A stretch of 64,000 nucleotides of DNA, from assembly GCA_035236585.1 (NCBI GenBank), contig CP141138.1, positions 31,941,437 through 32,005,436 of the forward strand, in the 5' to 3' direction. Positions 37,390 to 50,612 of the stretch are shown here, piece after piece; position 1 is the stretch's first letter, and each line of letters opens with the position of its first letter. The position numbers were made by a program, and so were the translations under genes. The DNA is from Warburgia ugandensis. Its lineage: Eukaryota > Streptophyta > Magnoliopsida > Canellales > Canellaceae. The notes under the pieces are model-generated. The model searched no databases, was not told where the DNA came from, and was given only the letters and a program-made list of their open reading frames with translations.

Positions 37390-37905
37390 CTAGAATTCTC
37401 TAACAACTTCCAATTCCTCAAGTTTAGATTGTTCAACATCCATTGCTACTAGATTGGCCAAAAAGGCCTCACATCCTTTTGAGATATGTCTTGCTGCCTT
37501 CATGGTTGAAATAACATAAACAACATTTGTATCTAGTCTCTCTTGGAATGAAATTACTATCTGTCCTAGTATACAAAACATGACCTTCTTCCTATGACAG
37601 TCTACTATCACCCAATTTGTTGCTAGCCAATCCATTCCCAATATAACATCAAAATCCATTATATCAAATAGAATGAGATCAACCTTCAACTACTTCCCCA
37701 CTATCTCCATAGGTACATCTTGGAGAAACCCATGACTACTAACTGATTCACCTACTGGTGTAGTTATATCTAAGCCAAATTCTAAATTATGTATAGGCAA
37801 ACACACACAAGATGGAAAAATGCTAGAGATAAATGAATGCGTGGAACCTGGATCAAATAAAACTTTAGCATGTCTTTCTAAATTTAAAATGGCACCTTCA
37901 ATCAC
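37390..37905 (-). pseudogene. Chromovirus aspartic protease
   Basis: Minus strand, two adjoining frames. The first has AKVLFDPGSTHSFIS (about 37830-37870); the catalytic Asp is present and the usual DSG/DTG reads DPGS, a form I recall from other elements of this group. The second has DVILGMDWLATNWVIVDC, the conserved end of the retropepsin fold (ILGMDWL). A stop at 37690-37692 separates them. It would process the Gag-Pol polyprotein in an active element. Confidence 0.85.
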
Positions 37906-37999
37906 TGTATTTGAAGTTCTAGCCAGATCAGAAGTGATAGTGAATACTCGTCCTTAACTTCAAGGCACATATTTTGTCCTAGGCCCACTACTTATTTGT

Positions 38000-38860
38000 C
38001 TCTTGGGGCACTCATTCATAAAGTGTCCATGTTCACTACATTTATAACATCATATCGGTGGTCTCTATTGTCCAAGTCTAAAACAAAGTGAACTAAGATG
38101 ATAACCTTCACTCTTGGACACTGTCTCTTTTTTAGTCCTTTGCTTTGTTTGGTAACCTATGGTCCTTGGTGTCTATGTCGCCCCCATGAAGAAGATGAAG
38201 AAGGGCACTTACTACTACTCGAGTGTCCAGGAACAGTACTGTATTTCTCTTTATCTTGTCACTCTGCTTGATTATGCAAGTATTCCTCTTCAAAAATAGA
38301 AGCTAGTTCCACTGCTTTCAATATGGTAGTGGGCTATGTCCCCATAACCTTACTTCTTAACCTTAGGTGTAAACCCCAAAAAAATCTTTCTGTAGCTTTC
38401 TTATCTGAAGTGCAAATATCTAGTACAAACCTCCTCAACTGTACAAACTTATTCTCATACTGTAAGAGTGTAAGATCTCCTTGTTGTAAATTCAAAAATT
38501 CTCTCTCCATTCTTGCCTAAACAAGGAGAGGAAATATATATCATAGAAGACTTTTCAAAAATCATCCCATAAAACATTACTTGGCTGAGGAAAATAAGTT
38601 CTCTGTGTTATCCTACACCAGAAAATAGCCTCTCATGTGAAGATAAAAGTGGTAATCTTCACCTTTTTCTCTTTTGGAATTTTTGTAGCTTCAAAGGCTT
38701 TCTCAACCAGATATATCCATTCCTCTACTACTTCTGGTTCACCTTTCCCAAAAAATGTTGGAACCCTTCTCTGAAATCTTTTTAGTAATTTATTTGTCTT
38801 GCTAGCACTACTTCCTGAACTACCTTCACCAGTGCTCAATGCAGGAATGTTTGGTGCAGA
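38000..38860 (-). pseudogene. Chromovirus gag with zinc knuckle
   Basis: Minus strand. The N-terminal open stretch (38633-38839) reads LLKRFQRRVPTFFGKGEPEV and EEWIYLVEKAFEATKIPKEK, the retrotransposon gag (capsid) signature. After frame breaks it continues with RRTYFPQPSN-type and FRQE-type blocks. At 38008-38049 an intact CCHC zinc knuckle is readable: CYKCSEHGHFMNEC (C-X2-C-X4-H-X4-C). It would form the particle and bind RNA in an active copy; several stops make it dead. Confidence 0.85.
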
Positions 38861-39060
38861 CGGTGTCAGAACTTGGGCTTATTGTTGTTGCATATACTAT
38901 TTAAAGTTCTTCAACATCTGCGCCATAAACTCTACTGTATGAGCCTCCTATTTTGGGGTATGATTGGAAGAACCAGCAGACCCCCATCTAAACAACCACC
39001 TCTTACTTATTGATTATTTCTAACTCTTGACATGTAAGACTGGTTGTAAAAGGAATAACT

Positions 39061-39074
39061 AGGCTCTGAAACCA
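39061..39074 (-). other. Primer-binding site (initiator tRNA-Met type)
   Basis: Two bases after the 5' LTR end, the minus strand reads TGGTTTCAGAGCCT. This differs by one base from the usual plant TGGTATCAGAGC complementary to the 3' end of initiator tRNA-Met. Confidence 0.85.
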
Positions 39075-39076
39075 AC

Positions 39077-41531
39077 TGTTGATGACCCAGGTTTTTCAAA
39101 TGCCTTTCAAGAATTATTTTTGAAAGGTGGGATCTCTATTTAAATTTTTTTATAGAAAACAAACAGCAGAGATATTTTTATTTTGAAAAGATTTTTCAGA
39201 AAACCTCGAATGTCATTTGAACAAACAAAACACATCCATGAGACACCACAACACTATAGTGACTACCCAATCGTGGGACACTATAGTAAAAGAATACATG
39301 GATCACTATGTTGCAACAACACCCTAATAGTGGGATACCGTATGCCCAAACATTGACACCAACTGTGTGAGACTTATCACCGTCTCGCATGGGATGAGAA
39401 TGGATCACGCAACCTAACCTTCTTATGATGCCACACTCAAAATCTAATCACTTGGGCCTAGTGTCAAAATACCAACTTTTAGAAGGTGGGTGGCCATTCC
39501 TTAACCCTCGTATCAGAGTGTCCACTAGGTGAAAGCGTCTATTTAAAACAAATCCTTAGCAAATCAATGCATGAAAAATCTAATTACAATTGTAACCTCA
39601 ATGACATATTAATCACCCACTTATCACATAATCAGATCTTGATCATAGTTTTAAATATATAAATTTTTTATTTAAATGTGAATGAGATGTCAAATATAGA
39701 TAATACAAAAAATTTAGTTAGAAATCAAATCATGCTATCCACCTTACCATTCAAGTACAATCATAAAATCCCTTTATTTTTTATGAAAAAACTGATAGAG
39801 TTTTCCCTGTTTATAAGACAACACACATTTAATGCATGTGATGTGATTCACCTGATAGTCATAATTTCATGTTTAAGTAAAAGTGGAGACTGTCTCCTAA
39901 CAATCTCATTCACAATTAATATAAGAGTCATCACATAATTCAAATTATAAGGATGCTATATTTACAACCTCAAAATATTTCATCAACTACAATTAAGTGT
40001 AGTAATTACATTTATTTATCAAAACAATGCATAAGTGCAAAATATATGCGAAAACTTGGCAATCTTAGAAATGTCCCACCTCAATTTGATGGCTTGGAAT
40101 CATCGAAATCAATTACGGGTCAATTTGGATGTTGATCTATAATCAAAAATAAAAAATTATGGATTTTATAATCAATCAAGCATTAATCTAAGAAATATAA
40201 AATTAATATCATAATTTAGTCTCTTGATCATGGATTTATACATTAAAATTCTAATTTGAACAGTCAGATTGTCCCTGATCTATGATTTAACCAAAATCAA
40301 ATATCTTTGGGTGTTGGAAAAGTCAATTTCATACATCAATTAGTCAAACATGATGTTCTAGGTCTAAATTGCATAGATTTAAGCACTGGAGTGATCAGAT
40401 CTATAATTTAATAGTTCGATAAACTTTTATACATTTAACAAACATTTCACTTATTGTTTCTAACCCAAATTATCTTTAACTGATAATTCACATTGTTACA
40501 TTCATGGATCTACTATCTAATCGTGCTTTCCGTGGTTAGATTTGTAGATCCAACACTATTCATGCATCGTGTTTAGATAAAATATTCAGCAATCAAATGA
40601 TCTCTGATTGAACTTTTGTTTACATGAATTAATTCATTCTACTAAGATTCCATCCATATAAATTTTCTCATTTTGTCCTCACTAAAAAAATGCTTGCTAG
40701 CGCCATAATTTAGTCACCATCACTAGAAAAGATGATAGAAAAATGGTTGCCACCAACGACTATTACTGTGTTAGAAAATGCAATTTTTTGAGAAATTAAA
40801 ATGTGGGTTTTGTAGATTGAGACCTTACCTTCACTCCCTTAAAATCTAAAGTAATTTTCTTATCATTCAGTCCCAGAAAAAGGGAAAAAATGCGACAAAA
40901 ACCTAGGTGGGTTTTCCTTCATTGCTGGCGATGGGAGAAACGATGGTGAGAGAGATAGACTGCGAAAGGAGAGGGAAAAGAGATGGAGATAGCCGAATGT
41001 AGTGGAAATCCTACTTGTGCCGGTGACAATCATCAGTGATGGAAAAATTGGCGTCAACTGTTACAGAAAAGCAATACCTGGTGAGAGAGAAATGTAACAG
41101 TGAGGATGAAGCGCGTAGCATTGCAATACAGGAGAGATGGAGGAAGAGAAAGAAGAGGAAAAATCAGGCAAAGGAGGTGGTGGAGCTAGCTGGCCTCTTC
41201 CATATGTGACAGACAGTTAGTGGTAGAGCTCCATGCTTTGAGCTCCCTCTAGTTGTCCATCGTTTGGGGCCCATCAATGGAGAGGGGGTGCATTATCAAT
41301 TTGGCCCCCACTGATATTCAATAAACTTTTGGGTTTTTCTGTTCCCAACCTCCGTTTAGCCAAAAATTAGTGCCGTTGGAAAGCTTTCATCACGTACAAT
41401 GTGGTTTTTGAGGTTTCAAGATCAACTTCACAGTCTTTTGTAAATTTACTTTTAAGATCTCTATTTTCAATGAAACTTGATTATTCACTCTCCCTTCAAT
41501 TTAAACCATGATAAAATATAGGGTTGTTACA
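39077..41531 (-). repeat. Chromovirus 5' LTR (2455 bp, with deletion)
   Basis: Partner of 30228-33384. Relative to it, about 0.7-0.76 kb is missing: the sequence passes from cacatccatgag (39232-39243) directly to gacaccacaacac, whereas the 3' LTR has its counterparts near 30385 and 31150. Confidence 0.9.
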
Positions 41532-42175
41532 TACTGTCTCCTTATTTTGTATTTTTCTCACTAAGCCCCTAAACTTTACAAATTCAGTCCCTATCTACAA
41601 ACTATTCGATTCTTAGCTTAACCAAATCAACAATGCAACTTTAACGTTAGGTTCATCTTAATTCCCACTTCAATTCTTTCCCGATTTCAAGATCACCACT
41701 GGATTTTCTGTAAAATTCAATTCCTTGATGATCCATTAGCTCTGATCTCACATCTTGAATTCATACAATCAATTAAGGCCATCCAAATTACAGTTTCATC
41801 CATTGATCTAGGTTGTCTTATTTTTTGATAATTTATATCATTCGATTGTTGTATTGGCTATCAAGGATTTCAATGATTGATTCGTGTGAGTTGATCTACT
41901 TACATGTGATTCTAGGTAATCGAGCTAGGAAAGTAAAATTTAACTTTTATTATGTTTAATTCATTGTCAATTGGATTCAAAATTGTGTGTTTTTCAATTA
42001 AGTAATAAATTTGAGTTTTTTAGTGCACTATTATTTATTTATTTATTTTAAATTTTATTTATTTTATTAATTTAGAATTTATTTAAAGTACCACTTTCCA
42101 AATCAAGTTCCCATGGGATTGACCCGTACTTGCACACACTATATTGTAATAGCCCATGCACTTGCGGATAATAAC
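41532..42175 (+). repeat. Element B 5' LTR, right part
   Basis: Continues the LTR from 30227 and aligns with 47996-48528 and 51311-51425. Contains gggattgacccgtacttgc (about 42116-42134) and ends near ATAATAACA. Confidence 0.85.
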
Positions 42176-43310
42176 AATAAGTTTTTTGCAACATTTTTGA
42201 TGACCCACAACACAGTTTTTATAACATTAAAAAATAAAATTTAAAGAGTTTAGGAATTGCATTCATTTAGCATTCTATGCATTTTTAAGTGCATTTTTTA
42301 TTTTTCAATGCATAATCATTCATTACTGAAATTTGGTACTTATTGCTGTCTTTTATTTTATAGGAAATTTTAGAGGGGATTGAAGAAGGATCTCAATTAA
42401 GATGGCTCTCTTCTTTTTTTTAGTGAATTGGAATGAGGGTAGATTGCTTCTTTTTTTTAATCACAATTCATTTAAAAATATTGGAATAATAGAGGCCAAG
42501 GGTAGACCATATCATTCTAAAAGTGGAGGTGGAATGTAAATGGTCCCATCCTTATACAAGAAGAATTTATTTAGGACCTCACTGTGGGTGGTCCTAACTC
42601 ATTACAGTTCTTAGATTACAGTTTGCATAATTAGAATAAATTTTCATTATTATTTGATAGTATAATTGCATATAGACAACATACATTTATACTTGTTGCA
42701 TTTTAGGGCAAATTTATCACTTTAAGGTGATTTATATGCTAATTGATATGCCATGTAGTGTGCAAATTAATTAGTAAGGGCATCCGACCCTATAAGGTCA
42801 AGGGAGGATTTCATTACCACATCTTGGCCCACTTAAGATAATATTGCATGTGCATAACCTAGCTTTCCAAATTAATTTAAAATTAATGAGAAGAGACCTA
42901 TAGAAGCCCTCATATATTCATAGGACCCTCTTAGAAGGAGGCAACCCATTGCCACTTTAGTGGCCCTTGCCTAGTTAACTGTGCAAGTGCTTAAGCGACT
43001 AACTTTGCCAGAAGACTCAAAGACTTAGACTATCTACAACTATCCAAGGAGGGTGTGAAGTGGTTGGTTAGGTTAGGATCTAACTGGTACGTAGTGGGGC
43101 AAGTCTAAAAGAGAGGATGAGCACAAGATTAGGCTAATCTAAAAGATTCTCCCCCACCTAAATTCAAGAAGATCAAAACATTTTAGCTTGTTAGCCTTAA
43201 GGATTGTTTGATTTTGTCCTTTGTTTATGCATCATTCTAGACATTAAGTTGCACAATTTAGTTTAGTTTTCTTCTCATAAACTTAAAAGAAAAAAACAAC
43301 AATAACATGG
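42176..43310 (+). other. Element B leader (PBS region, untranslated)
   Basis: Follows the 5' LTR. A T-rich stretch right after the LTR end (about 42180-42205) may be a heavily mutated tRNA-Asp primer site, but it is not convincing by itself. Parts (for example tacttgttgcat and the ggatttcat...ccac blocks) match element C's leader at 54.9-55.15 kb. Confidence 0.6.
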
Positions 43311-43314
43311 TCAG

Positions 43315-44930
43315 TTGCATTCAATGAATAATCTGCACACTGATCAAAGGGATAATCCACACCCTATCATTAACAGAGATGATATTTCCCTATGGAATAC
43401 CATTCCCCTCTTTAATGATGATGAACTACCTCTCGTCATGGATAACGATAAGGTTCCCTCATGGACGAATAATCCTCTCTTTGATGCTAATGATCCTCCA
43501 CATCTCTTTAATGATAATATACATCTATGAAGGAATCATTCTCCACTACCTAGATATAGGATAAGGAAATATAATAGGGAATGGGACCAAGACAAAGCAC
43601 ATTAGCATAATGGCATAACCAAAATCCCAATGAGCAAACTTTCACAGAGTATTTACACCTTCATGTATAATTTTACCTCAAAATATTGGTATGATTGAAT
43701 TAATAATGGGAGCAATATAATTACTTCCTAAATTTTATAGGTTGGATAATGAGATTCCTCAGCTATACTTAAAATAATATGATGAAGTGTGCATGACCTA
43801 GAAAAAATAAAATATTGGATTATATATGGTAAGACTCAAACTTTTTCATTTTTCTTTAAAGGAAAAAGCAAAGATGTGGTTTCTTTCATTGTCAGCAAGT
43901 TCCATAAGAACATGGGAAAAAAATGACTAGAAAGTTCTTGAAAAAAATCTTTCATATACATATAGATAAATGCTTTTAATCAGAATGAATTTACCTATAA
44001 GGATAAAGAAACTTTCTATCAATGTTCGGAAAGATTCAAGGAATTATTACTAACTTGTCCACATCATGGATATGAACCTTAGCATATCATTAGCTTCTTT
44101 TATGAAGGTCTTGATTCTAACATGCCCTAGTTGTTGAAATAATGTGTAGTGACAACTTCTTAAATAAACAACCTGAAGAGGTGTAAGAGTAATTAGAATG
44201 GTTGGTAGAGAGTGCACAAATTTGGGCTGATTCAAAAAATGTAGGTTATTGAGAGAAGCCCAAGTCCACTACCACATTCGCTAGGGGGGAATATATGCCA
44301 TGAATGAAAAAGATGATATGAATCCTAAAATAGCATCCTTAGCTTGAAAAGTTGAGGCCAGGTAAATGGGGAAAATTTTTTCTAAGAAGGTCAAACAAGT
44401 ATGTGATATTTGTGAAAGTAATATACACCCCACTTAGGAATGTCCCTCCATTCATTTTTTCCCATCTTCATACACATATAATTCCAACTAGAGTAATCAT
44501 CCTACTTTTAGTTACAAAAATGAATATAAAGCTAATGTCTCACAACAAGCCCAACACTACCCCTTACCAACCACAACACGGACCACATGTTCCTAGACCC
44601 TATTTACGTCCACCTAAGAGGCAAGTGGAGTATCACTTCCATCGATTTATCCAAAACTAGGATAGGATATGTGCCCAATTTGAATAATCTATGAATGAAT
44701 TGAAGGACACGATGTTTCGAATGTTATAGACTCTTGAAAAAGGGCAACTTCCTATTGCACCAAAGGTAAACCTTAATGAAGTGTATATATTAGGTGACAT
44801 TAATTCTTCAATTACAAACAATGAACAAAGGAAATTACCATTCTTCATAGGGCTAAAATAATTGAGAAAATCTGGTTCTAAAAAGGCTAAAATGGTACCA
44901 AAACTTGTTAGAAAAAAAAGATAAATTTGT
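43315..44930 (+). pseudogene. Athila-like gag of element B
   Basis: Broken gag. An open start (43315-43530) is followed by the conserved core around 44000-44110, FYQCSERFKELLLTCPHHGY and HIISFFYEGLDSNM, which is characteristic of the Athila lineage. The tail reaches about 44930 with further stops. No protease, RT or integrase follows: within 100 bp the sequence passes to the post-pol block. Element B therefore could not have encoded its own replication enzymes in this state, whether or not stops are counted. Confidence 0.85.
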
Positions 44931-44939
44931 TGATAAATA

Positions 44940-46910
44940 AAAAAATAAAAAAAAACATCTCACCCATTAAACCACATACTTGCTCCATTTTCACAAAGTA
45001 ACTGCATCAAGTTCCCACAATTATCTCTAATTAGGAGATGCATCTTGGAGATATATTTGATACCTTGCCATGCGAGAAAATTTCAAATTTCAAATTGCAA
45101 GATAAATTTACTTACCCTTGCTTTTTGAAGGCCTATCTAGCCCATTTTATATGGAAACCAAGGAAGTTTGGAACTTTGTAATTTTTTCCCTCTAAAAATT
45201 TTCCATATGTTATAATTATATACAATTTCTTTTAGAGCTTCCCTCTTCTACATCTCCCATTGATTTATTTCTCAATGTAGTGTTATCATCTTTTTGCCTT
45301 TTAACATTGAGGACAATGTTTCACTTAGGTTGGGGGTGTAGAAGTCTTGTGAATTTTGGTCTTTCTGTAGTTGTTTTCCTCTATTTTTGAAAAAAAAAAG
45401 AAGAGATATTTTGAAAATATTTTAAGAGTTTTTAGGTCAATTTCTATACGATGATGAGAATTGGATTTTCTAAAATCTAATACTTTATTTTTATTTTTAG
45501 ATTATTAATAGAATTTTATATGATTAATTCATTACTTTACTCATTTTTTAAAGTATCTCAAGTAAGTAAATCTCATATCAATTGTGCACATAGTATAATG
45601 TATATAGTATACATGGATAAGTAATTATGATTTTAGAGATCCTAAGGAAAATGGGTGGAGAGTTATAACCTGTGTGAGTTTTATAGCAATTCATTCTTTT
45701 GAGAGTGTTATAAATAAATTCTAATTATCTTCAGCATACAAAAGTTTTAGTTGATCTTAGTATATTTCTTTAATTTGGCCAATTACCAAGATCCATTATT
45801 TGAATATTGTCCTTTATTTTCTAGAATTTTCTAGAATTTAATAGGTTATATGAAACCTAGGAAATGATTTAGGTCATCTTTATTGTTAAATTTGAGACAA
45901 AAAGCCTACCCAAAAACATTTTTACCACTAGTTAGCACTTTAAACTCTTTTATATATAAGCCATTTTTTTTGTAAACCAAATTACCCTTACCCAAGTTAA
46001 CCCAATATAAATTATCCATTACATATTTTCTTGGAAAGATAAATTAAAGATGACCAAAGATACTCATTCAAGATACAATAAAAGTAGAGAAGTGAATATT
46101 AAGAAAAGAAAAGTTCTTCAAAATAGATTCAAAAGTTTTTATTTTTTTAAAAATGTTCACTTCAGTACAAATAAAGAAGAATTGTCAACTATTAGTAGAA
46201 GACTTCTACTTGTTTTTGAAGAATTTTGAATACCTTATATCCCTTTCTTCCATAACCCTATTCTAAGTATACATTTCTTCCTAGTTGAAGACCTGTTAAT
46301 TCTAAGAGGAATATAATCTTGATGAGGATATGAATAGTAGTATTCATAAATTGCTTGATAATGACATCCTTTATAAAGGGATCAGTAAAATTCATTAGTG
46401 ACTCCCATTCTTTCATGAGTATGTGTGAGATATTTTTAGTCTTGTTGATTCTACTCACATATTAAAGAGAGATATGTTTTACCCTTTTTCTTATAGTTTT
46501 ATTTCTAAGTGTATGTCTATTAGTAAGGACTAAGGTCGGAATATATTTTAAATAAAGTTCAAGAGTTGTAGTCTACTTAGAAATAAAGATCTATTGTACA
46601 TGTATATAGTATACAAACTATACTTTGAGATCCAAGCTTAAATGAGATATCTTTAGCACGTGAGTAGGGTTACAAATTTTTCATCCATTTTTATTAACAT
46701 GCTAAAATGGTAACTTCTTTCTTGAATTTTGTAGGTAATTTCTTTACAAACCTTTTACAAGGCTCAACTCATCCACTAGGGGTAACCTAGGAGTTTAAGG
46801 GCTTGTTGCATATGTTAAAAGCAATTGTGAGTGCTTATGAAAATGGCAATTTGTATCACTTTTAATAAATTAAGTTTTCACATATTTTGCTTATGACTAG
46901 TGAAATGCTG
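44940..46910 (+). other. Element B post-pol noncoding block
   Basis: Contains aacattgaggacaatgtttc and ggttgggggtgtag (about 45305-45340), then blocks shared in order with elements A and C. No significant open frame. All of pol that should lie before it is missing. Confidence 0.75.
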
Positions 46911-46919
46911 GTTGGGGGG
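46911..46919 (+). other. Element B polypurine tract
   Basis: The G-rich gttgggggg lies directly before the 3' LTR start TGTATTGAG; element C has ggttgggggttg at the same place. Confidence 0.75.
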
Positions 46920-48528
46920 TGTATTGAGTGTTCAATTTTAGCTAAAAAATCCTTAAATTAGCATTAGGATAGATCATCTAAGCAATTGATTTTGCATTAT
47001 TGAATTAAATGTTATTTATAGTCCCAACTGATCATCTAACCCACTTATGGCTAGATGATCATTGGAGCTGATCAGATGAATAAATCATGATTAAAATAAT
47101 TTTAATTGAATTTTATGTATTACAAAATCAATTAGAATGGGCTTGGATGACTCGAATCATGTTAATTGAGACCAGATCATTAAAAGGCTACATGTGCTTT
47201 ACAATGCAAGATGGACTTAAAAAGGTGATTGGAAAAGTTGAAGACAAAGGAAACAATTTCTTAATTAGGAAAATAACATGGGAAAGGGCTATATAAGAAA
47301 CGGGGGAACAAAAGAAGAAAAAGGAAGAAAGGATGATTCATAATAAGAAAGAAATTGGAGACCCAAATAGCACAAACAGCTAACCGGAGAAGGATGGAAA
47401 CCATTCTTAGCGATCTGCTTAGTCAGCCTGCTCCAACAAAAACCAAACCCGAAGAAGAAAAATAGAAAAAGATGAAGTTGAAGTTGAAGGAAGCAAAAGA
47501 CGAGATCCAAAACACCCATCTCTTCTAGCTTTCTCCTTTCTATCCATCACTAGTCTCTTTGCTTCAACCATAGTTTTTTTCCACAATAGTTTCCCCTCTC
47601 TTTCACTCTCATTTCCCTCTTTGTTTCCAACCATATTTCATCATTTATTACATCACATTTTTTCCTTATGTTAACCATAGTCTTCCCCCTATTTCACAGT
47701 TGTATTTCATCACCATTCACCACCATCTTCATTGTTTTCCCTACACATTTTTCCCTTGTTTCCCATAGAACTTCTCATGATTTTTCTTCTTTTTAAAAGC
47801 TCTCATTATTTCAATCAAAACCCACTTAGGTTTATCCCAATCCAATCCATTTTTCCTTTGTCTCAATCAAATCAAATATCAATAAGGATATGTTTGAAAT
47901 AACTCCTTATGTCATCTTCTTCTTTGGTTAACTCTTTAAAAGAAGGAAGTTTTAGGAAAAATTTTAAATTTTCCCACAGTCCTTCCAATGTAATGTCTTT
48001 TGTCTTCATGTTTTATCGTTTTCTCATTGAACCTTTGAACTTTGCAGATTCAGTCCCTATCTACAAACTATCAATTTTAGCTTAACTGAGGGTTCATCCT
48101 AATTCCTGCTTTAATTCTTTCTTGATTTCAAGATAACTATTAGATCTTTACTTAAATTCAATTCCTTGGTGATCTATAAGCTCTAATGATGAATCCTGAA
48201 TTCATACTATCAATCAACGCCATCCAAATCATAGTTTCATCCATCAATCTAGATCATCCTATTTTTGGAAAACTACCATCATCTGACCATTGAGTTAGTG
48301 ATCAAGGAATTCATGATTGATTGGCATGAGTTGATCTGCTTGGATTTGATCACATATGAAGAATTTTACTGTGACAATGAGATCAAGTTGGGAAAGTGAA
48401 ATTTAGCTTTTATTTTGTTTAATTCATTATCAATTAGATTTAGAATTGTGTATATTTTAGTTAAGTAATAAATTCAAAGTTTTTAGCATAATATTATTTA
48501 CTTATTTTAATTTTTAATTGTTGATGTT
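46920..48528 (+). repeat. Element B 3' LTR, left part
   Basis: Begins TGTATTGAGTGTTCAATTTTAGC. Aligned with 29203-30227 and 41532-42055. Interrupted at 48529 by solo LTR D2; ends at 51425. Confidence 0.9.
47290..47297 (+). promoter_or_regulatory. Candidate TATA box in element B 3' LTR
   Basis: TATATAAG, same LTR position as 29597-29604. Confidence 0.5.
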
Positions 48529-49870
48529 TAGCTGCAAGTGCATGAGCTATTGTAGTGTAGCTTATGCAAGTATGGGTCAATCCCATAGGGACTTGACTTA
48601 AAAAGTAGAAATTTCAATAAAATTTAATTATCTAAAATTACAAAAATTATTGGAATTATAATCAAAGTTTGGATTTAATCAACTTCTAAATATTACAGAA
48701 TTTCCAGTTCAAATGAAAATAAAATAAACCAAATAACATTAAAAAAAAAACTACATCCCTAGCTTAATCATTGTCAATATCTTCAACACTAGTCTTTTGA
48801 AAGTTGATCATCCTTCATCACTATCTTCAAAACATCCTTGATTACATATCTGCCGGTCAAATTCCTCAAAATTGTCAAGATTTGGAGTAATTTGTGATTT
48901 TGGATGTTCTATATCACTTTATGGATTTTAGAATAAAGATCAAAGATGTTAATTAGACTCAAGGATATCCTAATACTAAGATGTAAAGAGGGATCTAAAA
49001 TCTGATGTGAAAAAGGTCAGGAATTGAAAAGATCCTATTTACTTAAGCTAAACTGTTGATTTTGTTAAGCTTGAATAAAAATAGTCTTAGATAATACAGT
49101 TCCTGGATTACTGTAAGAATAAAGTAAAACTCAGATAACAGAACCAGGATAATAGAAAACAAGACTAAAGGAAAAGAAAGAATAGGGAAAAGACAAAATT
49201 AGGATTTAAATGGAATTCTAATTTTTTTACTAAGGTAAATCTAGAAAATTTCCAAAATTCTGGTTTTAAATGAAAAAACCCAGAGAAATCACGATGAAGA
49301 AGATGAAGCAGGGGAGATGGGGAAGAATGAGAAGAAGAGGGAGGAAAGGAAAACCAAAGGAACCTCTAGATTGAGCGATGAAGCAAGGAGAGGTGGAGTC
49401 GATCAGTGTGGGGCAGATGACGGCAATGATAGTCGCTTTGGACAGTACGGTGATGATGATGTGGTGAAGTTCTGAGAATTGGTGTGTTGCAGTGAAGCAT
49501 GATAGAGTAGAAGAGATCGATGCAATCCAGCTGGAGATGATGAGTGTCTGCTTGCCAGTGAAGTAGAAATTACTCAGGTGTTAGGACTGGTGGGTGGTAA
49601 GAGAGGTGCTAAGGAGAAGGGAAAGGGCAAAGATAATGACAGTGACTTTGTGATAGATGGTGAGATACAAAGGGAATTGGGAAGATGGGTGATTCTGGAA
49701 ACCAAAAGAGAAATGATAGATTTGTGAAAGAGAGAGCAGGTAAGAGAGAATGAGAGAAAGAAGGGATAAGCAGGAGAGCGGGCTGCATTGGGCAGTGAAG
49801 AACGAGAGAGATAGGGAGTAGGAAACATAGGGGAATAGAGAAACTAGGATGGCTAACAACGAAGTAGATG

Positions 49871-49988
<118 letters not shown>

Positions 49989-50301
49989 GTCGGTGGTGAT
50001 CAGGTTGCATGATCCGGCACCACCTAATGATGGGAGAAAAACAATGATGAAGTAGAGAGGGGCGACTGGTCGATGATCTCTATATTGTATAGAGCCTAAG
50101 AGAAAGAGACATAATCAACAAGAGAGAACGGGTAGATGGATTGTGGAGAGGAAAAGAGAATAGCAAGAGAGACAGAGGAGAATGGGAAGGAATGGTGAGA
50201 TAGAGGATGTGGTGCTAGATTCAGGCAAGGGGTAGGTGATGAGGAAAGAGAGGAGAGCTAGGGAAAGAGAGGAAGAGGAAGGAGAGGAGTGGGACTGGTG
50301 T

Positions 50302-50303
<2 letters not shown>

Positions 50304-50355
<52 letters not shown>
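50304..50355. repeat. (AG)n microsatellite
   Basis: About 52 bp of AG dinucleotides. Confidence 0.98.
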
Positions 50356-50358
<3 letters not shown>

Positions 50359-50528
50359 CATGGCCAATGTCCGTCTAGGTTGCCATGAGAAAGAGAAAGA
50401 CTGAGGAGAGAAGAAGACGTGCAATGGAGAGAAGAAAGAGAAGAGGTAGAGGGATGGGGGTTGATGGATGAGTAGAGAGAGATAAGGAGCATGATAGAGA
50501 GTGGGAGAGAAGAGGGGTTGGGAGTGGC

Positions 50529-50530
<2 letters not shown>

Positions 50531-50610
<80 letters not shown>
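50531..50610. repeat. (AG)n microsatellite
   Basis: About 80 bp of AG dinucleotides. Confidence 0.98.

Positions 50611-50612
<2 letters not shown>

Larger units (their letters stand above)
30228..41531 (-). mobile_element. Chromovirus (Tekay/Del-like Ty3/gypsy) nested in element B 5' LTR
   Basis: Minus-strand element. The 5' LTR is 39077-41531 (starts TGTAACAACCC on the minus strand, ends AACA). The PBS is 39061-39074. Gag and zinc knuckle, protease and RT follow, then an unrelated block where RNase H and the integrase core should be, then the integrase tail with chromodomain, a G-rich polypurine tract and the 3' LTR 30228-33384. It splits element B's LTR: the B sequence resumes at 41532 as shown by the intact B 3' LTR near 47.99 kb. 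The flanking 5-mers ttttg and tactg match only at three positions, so the target duplication is eroded. Confidence 0.9.
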
